From contig MNCI01013713.1 of assembly GCA_015680685.1 (NCBI GenBank), positions 93,861 to 145,716 on the forward strand: a stretch of 51,856 nt of DNA, written 5' to 3'. The DNA is from Gnetum montanum (taxonomy: Eukaryota > Streptophyta > Gnetopsida > Gnetales > Gnetaceae). Below the pieces are notes generated by a model, which saw nothing but the letters and a program-made list of their open reading frames with translations, had not been told where the DNA came from and did not search any database. The position numbers and the translations under genes are program-made. Shown piece after piece: positions 33,200 through 45,338 of this stretch (position 1 is the first letter of the stretch; each line of letters opens with the position of its first letter).

Positions 33200-35092
33200 G
33201 TGTTGAACCTTCTTGTGTCATTGACAATGAAGTGTGATGAGGTACAATATGAGAATAACAAGGGTAGGATGGATGTTAAGAGGTGCAAGGTGGTAATCCC
33301 TCAGGGGATGTCATGGGTTGATGGTACTTGGGAGAGTGATAGTGGCAATTTGAAGTAGAGAATGTAGAACTAATTGGAGAAACATGGTGTTGAACATAAT
33401 ATCCATACAGTTTTAACTAGTAATAAGGGTAGGGATGGTTTGGTTGTGGCCTCCCCCATGACTATGGGTTTTGCCACTATAGTTGATGATAGTGTTGAGG
33501 TAGTAATAAGTCCTCCTCAAATAGTATGATTGATTGTGGGACTTTCTATAATTATCCTGTGAAAAAGGAAATCTACTAGGCATGTGCTTTTGTATAAATT
33601 TGGGGTTCAATCCAGAAGCACAAAACTCATATATAGATGTGATGTCACTAGGAAATGGTCCTTCGAGTGGTCATATATGCATAGGTCACATTTTTCATTT
33701 CTATTTGTGGTAAAGTCTATAGCCTCGCTTTCTTCAACCATTTTCCCTATTTGCCGAAAAGTGTTCCTAGCTATTTCTTAGTTCTACCTCCTTTGTTTAT
33801 TGTGACTGCCTAGTTTTTTTTTCATAACCTTCTCCTCTATAGTAAGAGCTAGTTTTCATAAACTTTTGTATCAATAAGAGCTAGTGTGGAATCATCTTAT
33901 CAAAAGCAGTTTCTTTCTCCTTACCATAGATATGGACCTACTTCTTTTAAAGAGTTGGGTCCTTGTGATATTTCTCAACATTCTCCCATTTTCATATCTC
34001 TTCTTCTTCTTTGGCCACATGCTCAATTAGCTCTTGGATTTGATGAGTTTGTAGCTCATATAATTGACATGGGGAATACATCCCAAGGGTCTCTGTTATT
34101 TCATTATGAAGCCCATCTATGATGTGGAAAAGTTACCTTTTCTTGAAGAAACCATGACCTAGGAATTTATTTAGTAGAGAATAATATCTATCTAAGGCCA
34201 TGTCCAAGGGTTTATGGTGTTCTTGTCTCCATTCTTGGATCTGTCTCCTCAAGTTGGACACCCTCGCATAAGTTTGGTATTTCTCGTTGAAGAGTTCCAA
34301 CATTGTGAACCACTGTCAAATTGAATTTGGTTTCAATAATCTATACCATATTTCAGCTCTATCGATCAGTGTCCTAGGAAAAATCTTAAGCTTTTGCCAT
34401 CCACTTTCAATGTTGTAGAAAGCATAAGCATCATAGAAGGCTTGTAAATGATGTTGAAAATCAAAATCATAGCCTCCTACAAATTTAAGGATATTAATCA
34501 TATCAAGCCTAGGTTAGTGATTCTCTTTGTGATGCCTATGAGATATCTTAACTGCCTCTATGATCTACATCATGCTCTTAGTGGCCAACAAGGGTTCATC
34601 ATCATCAATCATGCTATGATGAAAATTTCTATTTGGTTGATTATGAAAATTTTGCCTATGTTCATGTTGATGACCTTGAGTGTTCCTATGGATTTGATTT
34701 TTATTTTTATTCCAAACCTTTAGTGGAGCCTTATCTCCATACAGTCATTCATCTTCATCAAAACTAAACATTGAAAGGGGAAAGGAAGATGAGGAACTAG
34801 AAGGGTTTCCATGGCTTCTATGGTGTTCCCTAGGGTCCACTAATTTATCCTTTCTAGATTTTGAGGAGGTCCTTGGCCTTGAGGCCTCCCCTGGTCTAGG
34901 ACTTACTTCATATCCTCTAGGGTTTTTTATCTTAGGTGAATGTGGTCCTTGAGTATTATCAGGGTGGTCATGAATGTAAGAAACCCCTACATAAGGTTAG
35001 TCACTCCAACTTTCTTCAACATATATCTCATTAGTTCTCTAATGAATGCTTTTGCTATATAATGCATTATTGCTTACTTGTGAGAGAGACAT
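33200..35092 (-). pseudogene. gag: gag relic of array unit 2
   Basis: The start MSLSQVSNN at 35092 is preceded by the primer site ~105 bases upstream. Serine-rich, His/Gln-rich and capsid blocks follow in the order of M1 and A2. The best-kept capsid piece is INILKFVGGYDFDFQHHLQ (about 34501-34440). Stops and frameshifts are frequent. The 3' limit is approximate. Confidence 0.75.
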
Positions 35093-35198
35093 TATTGTTA
35101 GTTTATGGTGTGTGTGATTTAATATTTTCTAAAATATATATCACTAATGCATTTACAGTGATCATGTATAATATAACTAATCTAGATAACTAGCATCA

Positions 35199-35216
35199 TC
35201 CTTGGCAACGACGCCA
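35199..35216 (-). promoter_or_regulatory. Primer-binding site of array unit 2
   Basis: On '-' it reads TGGCGTCGTTGCCAAGGA, three mismatches from the A2 tRNA-Asp site. It is the best preserved primer site among the '-' strand copies. Confidence 0.8.
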
Positions 35217-35217
35217 A

Positions 35218-36069
35218 TGATGAGTGGCAAGGTATCTTATGTCCAACCATATGAATCACAAGCGTTCATGCACAATCTAGTCAAATTCCATGGATGGGAC
35301 TAGTTGTACATCTAAATCCTTATGCTCTAAGTGTAGTTCGCTATCTGTGCACTTGAACTAGAGGTAGCTTTGTCATGTATGATTTAGTCCAAAGTGAGGC
35401 ATATGATGATTTTGTCTAACCCTATGCTGCTCCTAATGGCAATAAAGAAATTAATTAATTAAGCTAAGTAATGATGGAAAGTAAAATCTAAACTAGCCTA
35501 CATGCAATGAGTATCCATTCTTAATCATCCACACATGCCTTAGACTTCATGGAACTACCACTAGGATTACCAAGCATACATCACTGGGCTCACCAAACAA
35601 TACACTACCAGGTTATCATGTAATCACACTTAAGCACTTTCAATTAGTCATACTCATTCCTCTTAATGATATGAATCGTAAAGAGTAATAAATGAAAATA
35701 ATAACTAAGGAAAATAGGAAATAATTAAACAATTAAATAATTAAAAGCACTAATAAATCTAAGTGGATGTTGCAATGAAGAAAGTAATCTCAATCTTTAT
35801 TTCTAGTCATGTAACGTGTCCAAGTACAACACACTAGAATAAGGATGCCATAACAAAACTAGAAATCAACAATTTATGAAAAAGCTAAATAAAATTTGAA
35901 ACCAAACCATGTCCCAACCATGCACCTAAGTGTTTTATTTATAGGCTAGCATCGAAGAGATGATATTAGATATCCGACATCATTTCCTGGGACCCGATAT
36001 TGCATATCTGATATCGAGGCTTCAATATCAGATATCCAATATTAGAGTTGACAAAATCATGACTCATAA
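35218..36069 (-). repeat. LTR-D, shared middle LTR of the array
   Basis: It serves as 5' LTR of unit 2 and 3' LTR of unit 3. The left two thirds share many diagnostic bases with LTR-E, and the right quarter shares them with LTR-C (details in findings). On its right is TACCCCTATGACT, the decayed polypurine end of unit 3. Confidence 0.9.
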
Positions 36070-36289
36070 TACCCCTATGACTAAATGAAAACTCGTACTT
36101 GAGTTAAATAAAATGAGGAACAAGTTCTTTACAAATATTGGGAAGGTATGGAATTATTAACTAACTCAAACAATCAAACATACAAATAGACTCTTACATG
36201 TTGTACTAGTGTTTTACAAAAATTTGGACACAACATTACAAGATAAAATTGGGAAGCTCATGTAGTTCTTAGAGGTGGTGGCTCCTCCA

Positions 36290-38975
36290 TTGATTACTTT
36301 CCTTTGTCACCAAGCTTCTAAAATTTGTAGCAGTTGAGTAGTACCTACAACTTTTCTTCTATTATCCTTGGATCATGTACTGTCCAGGCCACTGAATTGA
36401 TGTGTGCTAGTGCCAGTACATCTGAAGGACATGGCAAGTACAGAAACATTTTGTTGGCCTTCACGTACCAAGTTGCAAACTATCATGATTTTTCCTCAAA
36501 GGCCCTAGCATTTTCTTTCAACTCATGATCATTTATTAATTTCTAGGCCAGGTCTGAGACAACATCCTTCTGTCCATGGTAGCAAGCTTTGATTAACTCA
36601 AGTTCTATGTTTGCTACATGAAGTTTCTGCAAAGTAACTTTTCTGTACGCAAACTCTTTCTTGTATAATGTGTAGGTGGTTCTACCTGCTACTCTAAGTC
36701 ATTTCTTGATCAACCTACTATTAACATCGCAAGGTTGGCATATCTAAGGTTAGCCAATGCCATGTATTCCTTTAAATCCTCAATCTATAGGTCTTTATTC
36801 TTCACTTCCTTACTGGACCAAGTCATAACTATCCAAGATGGGCTACCAATCAGGATTTTGCATTGACATGGATCCAATGCAGGCTTTGGCCATGTGGATT
36901 TCCTTTTCGTTGATTTTCTTATAGATGTCTACTTGGTCTGAAAAGTGTTCTTTCAGATTTTCATGCATTTTAGCCTCATTCTACCATGTGCTTATTTCAA
37001 TTATAGACTTTTGTGAAATTGCATAGACCTTCTCCATTGAGAGGATGTGGTTATCTTTGGCCAATCGGTTGATGTCTTGGTTAACCTTCACTAGTTGTTC
37101 TCTTAACTGGTGGGCACTTTCTTCTAGAATGTTCTTTTATTTTTTAATGATGGTCAACCTTTTGTTTACTATAGAAAGCTGTTTATTTTCTTCTTGAGTG
37201 GCAATTAGTGCCTTCTTATGAGCATAGGATTGCACTTTTGTAGTGGAAGCATTCTAGACTATCTTTTTCTTTTCTTACTCTGTAACTTTATTCACTTCAA
37301 GTAATTTATCCAACTACTCTATTCTAAATTGATCTAGTTGATTAGGCACAACAAACTAGGTAGGATCCCATCTTTTAGCTTTCAAGGTGACTAGTTCCTA
37401 TTGCAAACGTTGCACTTCTACTTCTGCATGGTCTGCCTTAGTCTCAGCCATGACCAACTTTCCCTTGGTAGCAATGAGGTCTAATTATACTGTAGTGACA
37501 TCATTAAGGATGTCAAACAAGGTGTTCATTACTTGCCCTATTTGTAGTAATCTATCTAATACATCCTCATGGGCTATAGGAGTCATCGAAGTCCCAACGA
37601 GCATTTGTGCATCTCTAGTCCTAGTGAAATCTACTAGGGGAACAACAAGTATAGTGAAAGATTCCTTAATGTGATTCAATATCACTTCTATTGCACCTAC
37701 CACATACTAATGTTACATGACCACAACTGTGGCACATTCTCCTATTTCAAGCATCACTTGAAAGGATGTGGCATTACTAAAGATTTGTTGTGGCCATTGG
37801 GATTCTCCTCTTTATTACAACAAAATTTGTCCCCTTGTTGCATCAACTAAAATAGTGGGCTGCATGGTGTCATTGATGACTTTGAAGAGGCTTAACTCCT
37901 CTTTGATCCCCTAACTAAGCATTGTAGCAATTTTTTGCAAGTGGCTCATTGCAAGCTTGTAGTCTTACAGTGGTGGTGGTGGATCTTGTGGCTTGCAATG
38001 CTATTTAGGCTCTTGGTCTACGTCTTTTTCCAGTTCCACTTCCTTCTCTAGCTCTTGTTCGTCATCAAGGTCTTTGCTTAGTGTTTCTGGTTTAAGAAAT
38101 TCTATGAAGGAAGCATTCTAAGCCCTCTTAGGAATTTCATTTATGTACCCCCAGGATTCCAACATGTTTAGATAGCTTATGGATCATGTAAGGTAATGGA
38201 AGTTCTGGATTTCCTACCTTCTTCTCTTTAAACCACCTTTGCATTTCCATGTAATATAACTAGGGAAGGTTGGCCATGTATTTTTCCCATTAGTATGGCA
38301 CTTCCCCTGGCCGCATATGTGGAGATTTTGTTGAGCCTCTTGGTGGGGAAGAGGTGATATGTCCCTATCTTGAAATAGGTCCTCTCTTCCAAAGTCAATT
38401 CATTATATGTCTTATCTTCTTTATTGTAGGCTTGCCTCAGCCATAGCTTTCTGATGTTGGGGTCAAAACTCATGGACAGATGATCTAACTTAGCCCCCTC
38501 ATTTGGCAAATTAAGAGCTTCAGTAGTTACTTTAACCAAGAATGAAATAGTGACTCCACAAATGTTAACGATGGTGCCCTTTTCTTTATTGTGCAAAAAT
38601 TGTTAGGTTTCACGTGGGTACCATTCACTACTGTCTAAAAGAATGGGCCATAGAGCTGATGCTTGAAGTTGCATCCAAACTACCTTAGGAGAAAATGCCA
38701 TAAACAAGCTGAAGTTCATCTCCAGGATTATCGTGGTCAACATGGATTTTTCTTGAATGGCCTCAAGGCATTCTGGGGACAACGTGAGGCCTTGTCCTTA
38801 CATGGGGGTTTTCCATTCTACAACCTCTCCTTAGACTAGCTATTCTGTGAATACCAAATGATTGGGCCTCATGTTCCTCATGCTTAGCATGCTTATCTTG
38901 TTGGCCTCTACCACCCCTTAGGCATTTGGCTACTCCTTGCAAAGGTCCTACTTGAACTCCTCTTTTTGGGACCAT
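36290..38975 (-). pseudogene. Additional ORF of array unit 3: plant-transposon-like domain plus coiled coil
   Basis: It starts MVPKRGVQVGPL at 38975 with a basic GGRGQQDKHAKHEEHE segment. A ~120-residue open stretch at 38596-38228 follows, with VTISFLVKVTTEALNLPNEG, ELTLEERTYFKIGTYHLFPT and RGSAILMGK. The C-terminal part includes LLQIGQVMNTLFDILNDV (about 37550-37490) and long Glu/Lys/Gln-rich helices read with stops between 37400 and 36900. It aligns with 27560-30690 throughout but lacks the repeat expansion. Position between gag and 3' LTR is that of the extra (env-position) ORFs of OTA elements, yet nothing membrane-like is seen. Function unknown. Confidence 0.55.
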
Positions 38976-39009
38976 CTACAATCAATCAAGGAGTAGATGT
39001 TACTAAGGT

Positions 39010-39251
39010 ATTATTATTTATCATTAATAGGTTTATATCTTAGTCATGACCTTATTTCCATTAATCTCTTTAGTTTATATGATTGCAAAGTTAGAAAAAT
39101 TTTTAGAAAAATGCCCAAAAAGTGTTTATCTTGTTTACGACCCTTCATGATTAGTTCCTTTTTACTTATGTATGGCGTATTATGAAGGTTATGGTCTCTC
39201 AGGTGAAAAAATTAATGTTTCTAGCATTAATATGATTGATTTTTCATTATA
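39010..39251 (+). other. Antisense ORF conserved between array units (unit 3 copy)
   Basis: Counterpart of 30755-30961 with the YLVYDP motif and the same terminal MIDFSL plus stop. It is interrupted by TGA at the codon that is CAA in unit 2. Confidence 0.3.
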
Positions 39252-41339
39252 ACACTAAAGGTTTTTAACACTCTTACCCTTGTAATACCCTCTAGGTGAT
39301 AGTAAATTTTGAAAAATTAATGCAAGTTCTCCACACAACCACCCCCCTCCCCATGACTAAGTTAAACACTCCAGGTTCAAATAGGTTAAAATAGTATAAG
39401 AATCAAAGTGGTATTAAGCAAGATATTGCAAGTGGAAGTTGATTGCATAGAGCTCTAAGTGACGAAAGAAAATTTGGAAAACTCCCCTAGCTGCAAAAGA
39501 TGAAAATGAAGTATAGGCTTCATAGGGATCATATATATAGGTTTTGTAAGACTTGATATCGGGTATCCAATGTCAAGGCTGACCCTATATTGAGTAGTTA
39601 ATATTGAGGTCCATGAAATTACATTGAATGAGGGTACTGAGCATGGAAAATGAAGCTCTGGGATTGGTGAAAAGGTTTTAGGTTAGGTCCATAGTTCTGG
39701 GATAGGTAGGAAATCATATGTAGGCACCAAAAGTGTGAGAATATGAATTTGTTGATGTTTAAAGCTTCTAAGGGTGCAAGAAAAGGGGTATTATACTAAA
39801 TTCATGGAACAAATTAATTACATGATAAGGAAAAGCAAGAAATTTAACAATTATGTGCTTGGAAGGTAAAGAGTCATGTGGTTGTGTCAAACAAGTATAA
39901 GTTACAATAGTTACACAAGTGGGTCCTTCCCAAAGTAGGCTCCAGCCCATAGTGCCTTTGTGTAACCATGCCTAAAAATGTCCGTAGGTACTAAAAGGGT
40001 TGAATGCAATGCATACTTGTGAAAAAAAACACATATGTTAAAATCACCAATTTGAGGGAATAATTCTATATTACATAAAACCATAAGCTAGGATCACACA
40101 GATAGTGAGATGAGATGGGCTATAGAAAGGATTACAAAAATTAGGATGTGAGGTGTCGTATGAAAGGCATAATGAATGCTTGCATGTTATTAATGGTTAA
40201 ATAACCATTAGCCCTTCTATCTAAGATTCAAACCAAATCCAAACCATATTTAAGTGACATCATGTCGTTTCATCATTTCTGCTAACAACCACAAGGCTAC
40301 CATAGTTGCAAGGAGTAGCATCACTTGGCATTTTGTCCAAGGGAGGAGTGTATCATTTTTTTTTCATTTTTTTGGATGAAATTCTGAGAAGCCACCAATG
40401 TTGAAGCATGGATACACATATTTCTAGTGTGGTCCTCAACAATTTNGAAGCATGGATACACATATTTCTAGTGTGGTCCTCAACAATTTATTCAATGTCT
40501 TATTCCCATTTTTTGTTAGATCTACAAGGATGTACTTACAACCTTAGCAACATGATAGAACATATAGAAGTGGCCAAAGAGAATGCACAAATCCCCTTAA
40601 TATCACACCCTTCACATTCCCCCTTGGTTCTTCACTTTTCTATTGAGGCACAATGATTATGAATTTATTTTGAGTTTTGGTGATGGAAACGAATATCATT
40701 ATAATCATGGTAAGAACCTCTTATTAATGGAATGAGTGGATGGTTGGCATGGTCTCACTGCCTGAATAATCAATCCCTCATGATGTGAAAAGATAGAGAA
40801 AACCTCACCTCAATGGACTACATAATCATTTTATTTACAAGTCAGATAACTAAAGAAAAATAAAAGAAAATTTGGAAAAAGTTGAAAAGGATAGGAAAAA
40901 TTATTTCAAGAAATAAGAAAATAACAAAAATTGTAAAACAAAAATATAAAAAATGCTTATTAATTCTAGAGGTTAGAATTCCCCATGACTAAATGGTTGG
41001 CCATGGTAAGAATTAATAAGCAAATAGGAAGGCATTGGGTGTCTCTTAGTTTAGTGGTAGTTGCATAGATAAGCTATTGTTCACACACTTGGTTGTTAAA
41101 TGTATGGTGGGCCAGGGTGTGAGTTGTGTTAATGTTATGGATGTCTAGCTTGTGATTGCACCTTGGATCATGATACAGTATGCATGGATTTGTGTGTCTC
41201 CCCACACTACTAGATTCATTGCTTCAGTTTAACATTGGAGTAACGATGGATGGTGCCCCTTGCATAAGATCAAAGGACAATGATTATGAAAAGAAAGGCA
41301 TTGCACTAGATGGACATTGTGCTGGTTCAGATGATGTGG
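39252..41339 (-). other. Unit 3 non-coding region
   Basis: Homologous to 30962-33199. A 43-bp direct copy sits around the N at 40446 (40403-40445 and 40447-40489), probably an assembly artefact. No gene is recognised. Confidence 0.6.
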
Positions 41340-43395
41340 TCAGTCCATGAGTGTTGTGATATCCTAAAGAAAATATGTTTCCAAGTTTGTGAAGGAAACC
41401 TATTGGTATCAGCATGCCTATGCACATTTGTAGCACAAGTGACATTCTTTTGTTGATATTGTGGTGTTGAACCTTCCTGTGTCATTGACGATGGCATGTG
41501 ATGAGGTGGAGTATGAGAATAACAAGGGTAGGATGGATGGTAAGAGGTGAGAGGTTGTGATCCCCTAGGGGATGTCATGGGTTGATCATACTCAAGAGAG
41601 TAATAGTGGCAATTTGAAGTAAAGGACATAGAACTAGTTGGAAAAACAAGGTGTTGAACATAACATCCATATGGTTTCGGCTAGTATGAAGGGTAGGATT
41701 GGTTTGGTGGCAACCTCCCCCATGACTATGGGTTTTGCCACTATGGTTGATGATAGTGTTGAGGCTAGTAATAAGTCATTCTTGGATAGTACAATTGGTT
41801 GTGGGACTATTTAAAATTACCTTGTGGAAAGGGAAATCTCCTAGGCATGTGCTCTCTATACGAATTTGGGGTTTAATGCATAAGCGCAATACTCATATAG
41901 ATGTGATGCAACTAGGAAATTACCCTTCAAGTGGTCATATATGCATAGGTCACATTCATCATCTTTATTTATGGTTGAGTCTATAGCCTCGGTTTCTTCA
42001 GCCATTTTCCCTATTTTCCAAAAGGTGTTCCTAGCTATTTCTTGGTTCTACCTCCTTTGTTTATTGTGATTTCCTAGTTCCTTTTTCATGACATTCTCCT
42101 TTGTAGTTTCTACCAAATTTGTAACTTTGTCATATATCCATTCTGACACCTTGTTAAACTCTGCTTCAAGTTCATCAATAGACATCTATATGGGCAAGAG
42201 TTGGTGCAAAATCACCTTATCAAGAGTGATTTCTTTCTCCTTACATGGATATGGACTTACTTCTTTTGAAGAATTGGGTCCTTGAATATTTCTTGACATT
42301 CTCCCATTTGCATATCTCTCCTTCTTCTTTGGCCATGCACTCAATTAGCTCTTAGATCTGATGAGTTCATAGCTCATATAATTGACCTAGGGCATGCATC
42401 CAAATGGTCTCCCTTGTTTCATTACCAAGCCCATCTATGATGTGGAAACATTACCTTTCCTCAAAGAATCCATGGCTTGGGCATCTATTCAGTAGAGAAT
42501 AATATCTAAGGTCATGTACGAGGGTTCATGTTGTTCTTGTTTTCATTCTTGGATCTATCTCCTCAAGTTGGACAATGTAGCATAAGTTTGGTATTTCTTG
42601 TTGAAGAGTTACAACATTGTGGCCCATCATCATATTGAATTTGGTTTCAATGATCTATACCACAGTTCAAGTCTATCAATCAGTGTCCTAGGAAAAAGAT
42701 TAAGCTTTTACCACCCACTTTCAATGTTGTAGAAAACACAGGCATCATGAAAGGCATGTAAATGATGTTGCATATCTAAATCATAGCCTCCTAAAAATTT
42801 AGGGATATTAGTCATATCAAGCCTAGGTAAGCGACTCTCTTTGCAATGCCTACGAGATATCTTAACTACCTCTATGATCTGCATCATGCTCTTAGTGGCC
42901 AATAAGGGTTCATCATCATCAGTCATGTTGTGATGAAAATTTCTATTTGGTTGATTGTGACTATTTTGCGTATGTTGTTGTTGATGACCATGGGTGTTCC
43001 TATGGGGTTGATTTTTATTTTTATTCTGACCCTTTAGTGAAGGATTATCTCCATATCAACATTCATCTTCATCAAAACTAGACGTTGAAAGATGAGAGGA
43101 AGATGAGGAACTAGAAAGATTGTCATGGTTTCTATGGTGTTCCTTAGGCTTCCTTGATTTATCCTTTCTAGAGTTCGAGGAGGTCCTAGGCCTTAAGGCC
43201 TCTCATAGTCCAAGACTTACTTCATCTCCTTGAAGGTTATCTATCTTAGGTGAATGTCATTGAGTATTGTTAGGATGGTCATGAACATATGAAACCCCTG
43301 CATAAGCTTGGTCACTCCAACTTTCTTCAACATATATCTCATTAGTTTTCAAATGAATACTTTCACTATATAGTGTATTATTTCTTACTTGTGAG
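41340..43395 (-). pseudogene. gag: gag relic of array unit 3
   Basis: It aligns with unit 2 gag. The capsid core is well kept at 42926-42708 (PKFLGGYDLDMQHHLHAF, EVVKISRRHCKESRL). The start codon position near 43391 has lost its G (ATG to ATT). Several stops downstream. The 3' limit is approximate. Confidence 0.75.
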
Positions 43396-43507
43396 AGAGA
43401 AATTATTGTTAGTTTACGGTGTGTGATTTAATATTTTCTAAAAGATATATCACTAATGCATTTATAGTAATTGTGTATAATATAACTAATCTAGATAACT
43501 ATCACCA

Positions 43508-43525
43508 TCAATAGCAATGGTACCA
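43508..43525 (-). promoter_or_regulatory. Primer-binding site of array unit 3 (decayed)
   Basis: It aligns with the tRNA-Asp site of A2 with several substitutions and lies one base inside LTR-E. Confidence 0.65.
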
Positions 43526-43526
43526 A

Positions 43527-44413
43527 TGATGAGCGGCAAGGTACCCCTATGCCCAACCATACAAATCATAAGTGTTCATGCACGATTCAATCAAATTCCA
43601 TGAATGGAACTAGTTGTACATCTAAATCATTATGCTCTAATTGCAGTTCACTATCTTCTCACATAGACTAGTGGTAGCTTTGTCATGTATGATTTAGTCC
43701 AAAGTGAGGCATATGATGATGTTGTCTAACCCTATGCTGCTCCTAATGGCAATAAAGAAATTAATTAATTAAGCTAAGTAATGATGGAAAGTAAAATCTA
43801 AACTAGCCTACATGTAACAAGTATCTATTCTTAATCGTCCTTACATGCCTTGAACTTCATGGGACTACAACTGGGATTACCAAGTGTATGTCACTAGGCT
43901 CACCAAATGATACACTACTAGGTTAGCATGTAATCATACTTAAGCACTCACGATTAGTCGTACTCTTTCCGCTTAATGATAGAAATCGTAAAGAGCAATA
44001 AATGGAAACAATAACTAAGAAAAATAGGAAATAATTAAATAATTAAAAGCACTAAAAAATTTAAGTGGATGCCAGAATAATGGAAGTAATCTCGATCTTT
44101 ATTTTTGGTCATGTAATGTGTCCAAGTACATCACACTCGAATAAGGATGTCGTACAATTACAAACATCACACTATTGGCATGCACTAGGAAATAATGAAA
44201 CTAGAAATCAACAATCTATGAAAAAGCTAATTGAAACCGAAAACTAAACTATGTCCCAACCATGCACCCAAGTGTTGTACTTATAGGCTAGCATGAAAGA
44301 GACGATATCAAATATTCAACATTGTTTTTTGGGACCTGATATCGCGTATCTAGTATCAAGGCTCTGGTATCAAATATATCCTATATCGGAGCTGACAAAA
44401 TCATGGCTCATCA
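43527..44413 (-). repeat. LTR-E, right (5') LTR of the array
   Basis: Edges are TGATGAG and CTCATCA. U3 (44300-44395) carries GATATC-type motifs. It is followed directly by ATTTG, the right target-site copy. Confidence 0.9.
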
Positions 44414-44690
44414 ATTTGTTTTTGATGCCCCCATTGGTGCTTGGTCAAATTATAGAGTTTATCTTTATTTTCCATGAAAATGTAATATCTATCCAATAGA
44501 TCCTAGGATTCTTGAGACATAACAAAGTTTCATTTCATTTCACAAATAAAATATAATTTAGCTACCTCTCAACCAATATAAAATTTAAAACATCATAAAT
44601 AAAATATAATTTAGTTACTCCCCAACCAATGTAAAACTTAAAACAATGAAATGTTAAGTTAGTGATAAGAGTCTTACCTTAGTAACCCTA
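44414..44690. other. Host spacer between the array and A2
   Basis: About 270 bp, AT-rich, beginning with the ATTTG target copy. An internal imperfect direct repeat (AAATAAAATATAATTTAG..., 44545 and 44597) is visible. No gene. Confidence 0.6.
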
Positions 44691-44779
44691 TGATGAGACG
44701 CGACATGCACTGAGCCGCGATATCGCGGCCGCCTCGATATCGCATCTTCCCCTACGATATCGCGGTCTGCCACCATATC

Positions 44780-44787
44780 TATAAATA
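44780..44787 (+). promoter_or_regulatory. LTR TATA box of A2
   Basis: TATAAATA, in the same place as 5519-5526 of E1 and, on '-', 20824-20831 of M1. It drives the genomic RNA. Confidence 0.7.
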
Positions 44788-45021
44788 AGAGGTGGCACTC
44801 CCTTCATTTGCCAATCCTGGCTAGAAGTAGCGAAGCTCTGGCAGATTGATCACTCCAGAGTTAGAATTTTTCCCATGTGCCCGCAGTAGGAGTCCTAGAG
44901 TGAACGGCTCTTTATTCGAGCAGCTTGTAACCTAAACCGAAGTTGTGTACGGCAATAAAGATGAACTTGTTGCAGTACATGGTTTTATTGTTGTTTATTT
45001 ACTGCTTTCCAAGTGCGCACA

Positions 45022-45338
45022 AGTACGGCTTGATTACGAGCGTCTATGGACATGTACGGCTAGTCAAGGAATCGGCTGCTTGACGCAATGCATGAGTACG
45101 ACTCAATTACGAGCATTGGATGCTTGGTAACCCAGTAGCGTATTCCAGGATTCTGCGCTTGGTAACTCCCGGGTCTAATGTGTACGGCTAGTTGAGGAAT
45201 CGGCTGCTCATTGCTAGGCTAGATCGTGTGATAAGTACGACTTAGTTACGAGCACCCACGGGTGTGTACGGCTGGCTAAGGAATCGGCTGCTTATCACAC
45301 GTAGGCTAAATAGGTGCCTCAGTACGACCACTTCGAGC
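45022..45338 (+). repeat. Composite repeat array inside the A2 LTR
   Basis: Two motifs alternate. X is TGTACGGCTRGYYRAGGAAT plus CGGCTGCT, at 45053-45080, 45181-45208 and 45265-45292. Y is AGTACGACTYARTTACGAGC-like, at 45022-45042, 45095-45115, 45234-45254 and a short form at 45321-45338. E1 retains only the short Y form, which explains its shorter LTR. Confidence 0.8.

Larger units (their letters stand above)
26430..44413 (-). mobile_element. Tandem LTR array: LTR-C, unit 2, LTR-D, unit 3, LTR-E, one target duplication
   Basis: Three LTRs and two internal regions lie in the same '-' orientation and share the middle LTR. Each internal region has its own primer site (right) and polypurine end (left). 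ATTTG is present immediately outside both extremes (26425-26429 and 44414-44418) and not at LTR-D, so the array behaves as one insertion. Both internal units carry gag, then ~2 kb non-coding, then an additional ORF block with coiled coil, and no protease or polymerase. They are thus non-autonomous and would need enzymes from an element such as A2. Confidence 0.85.
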
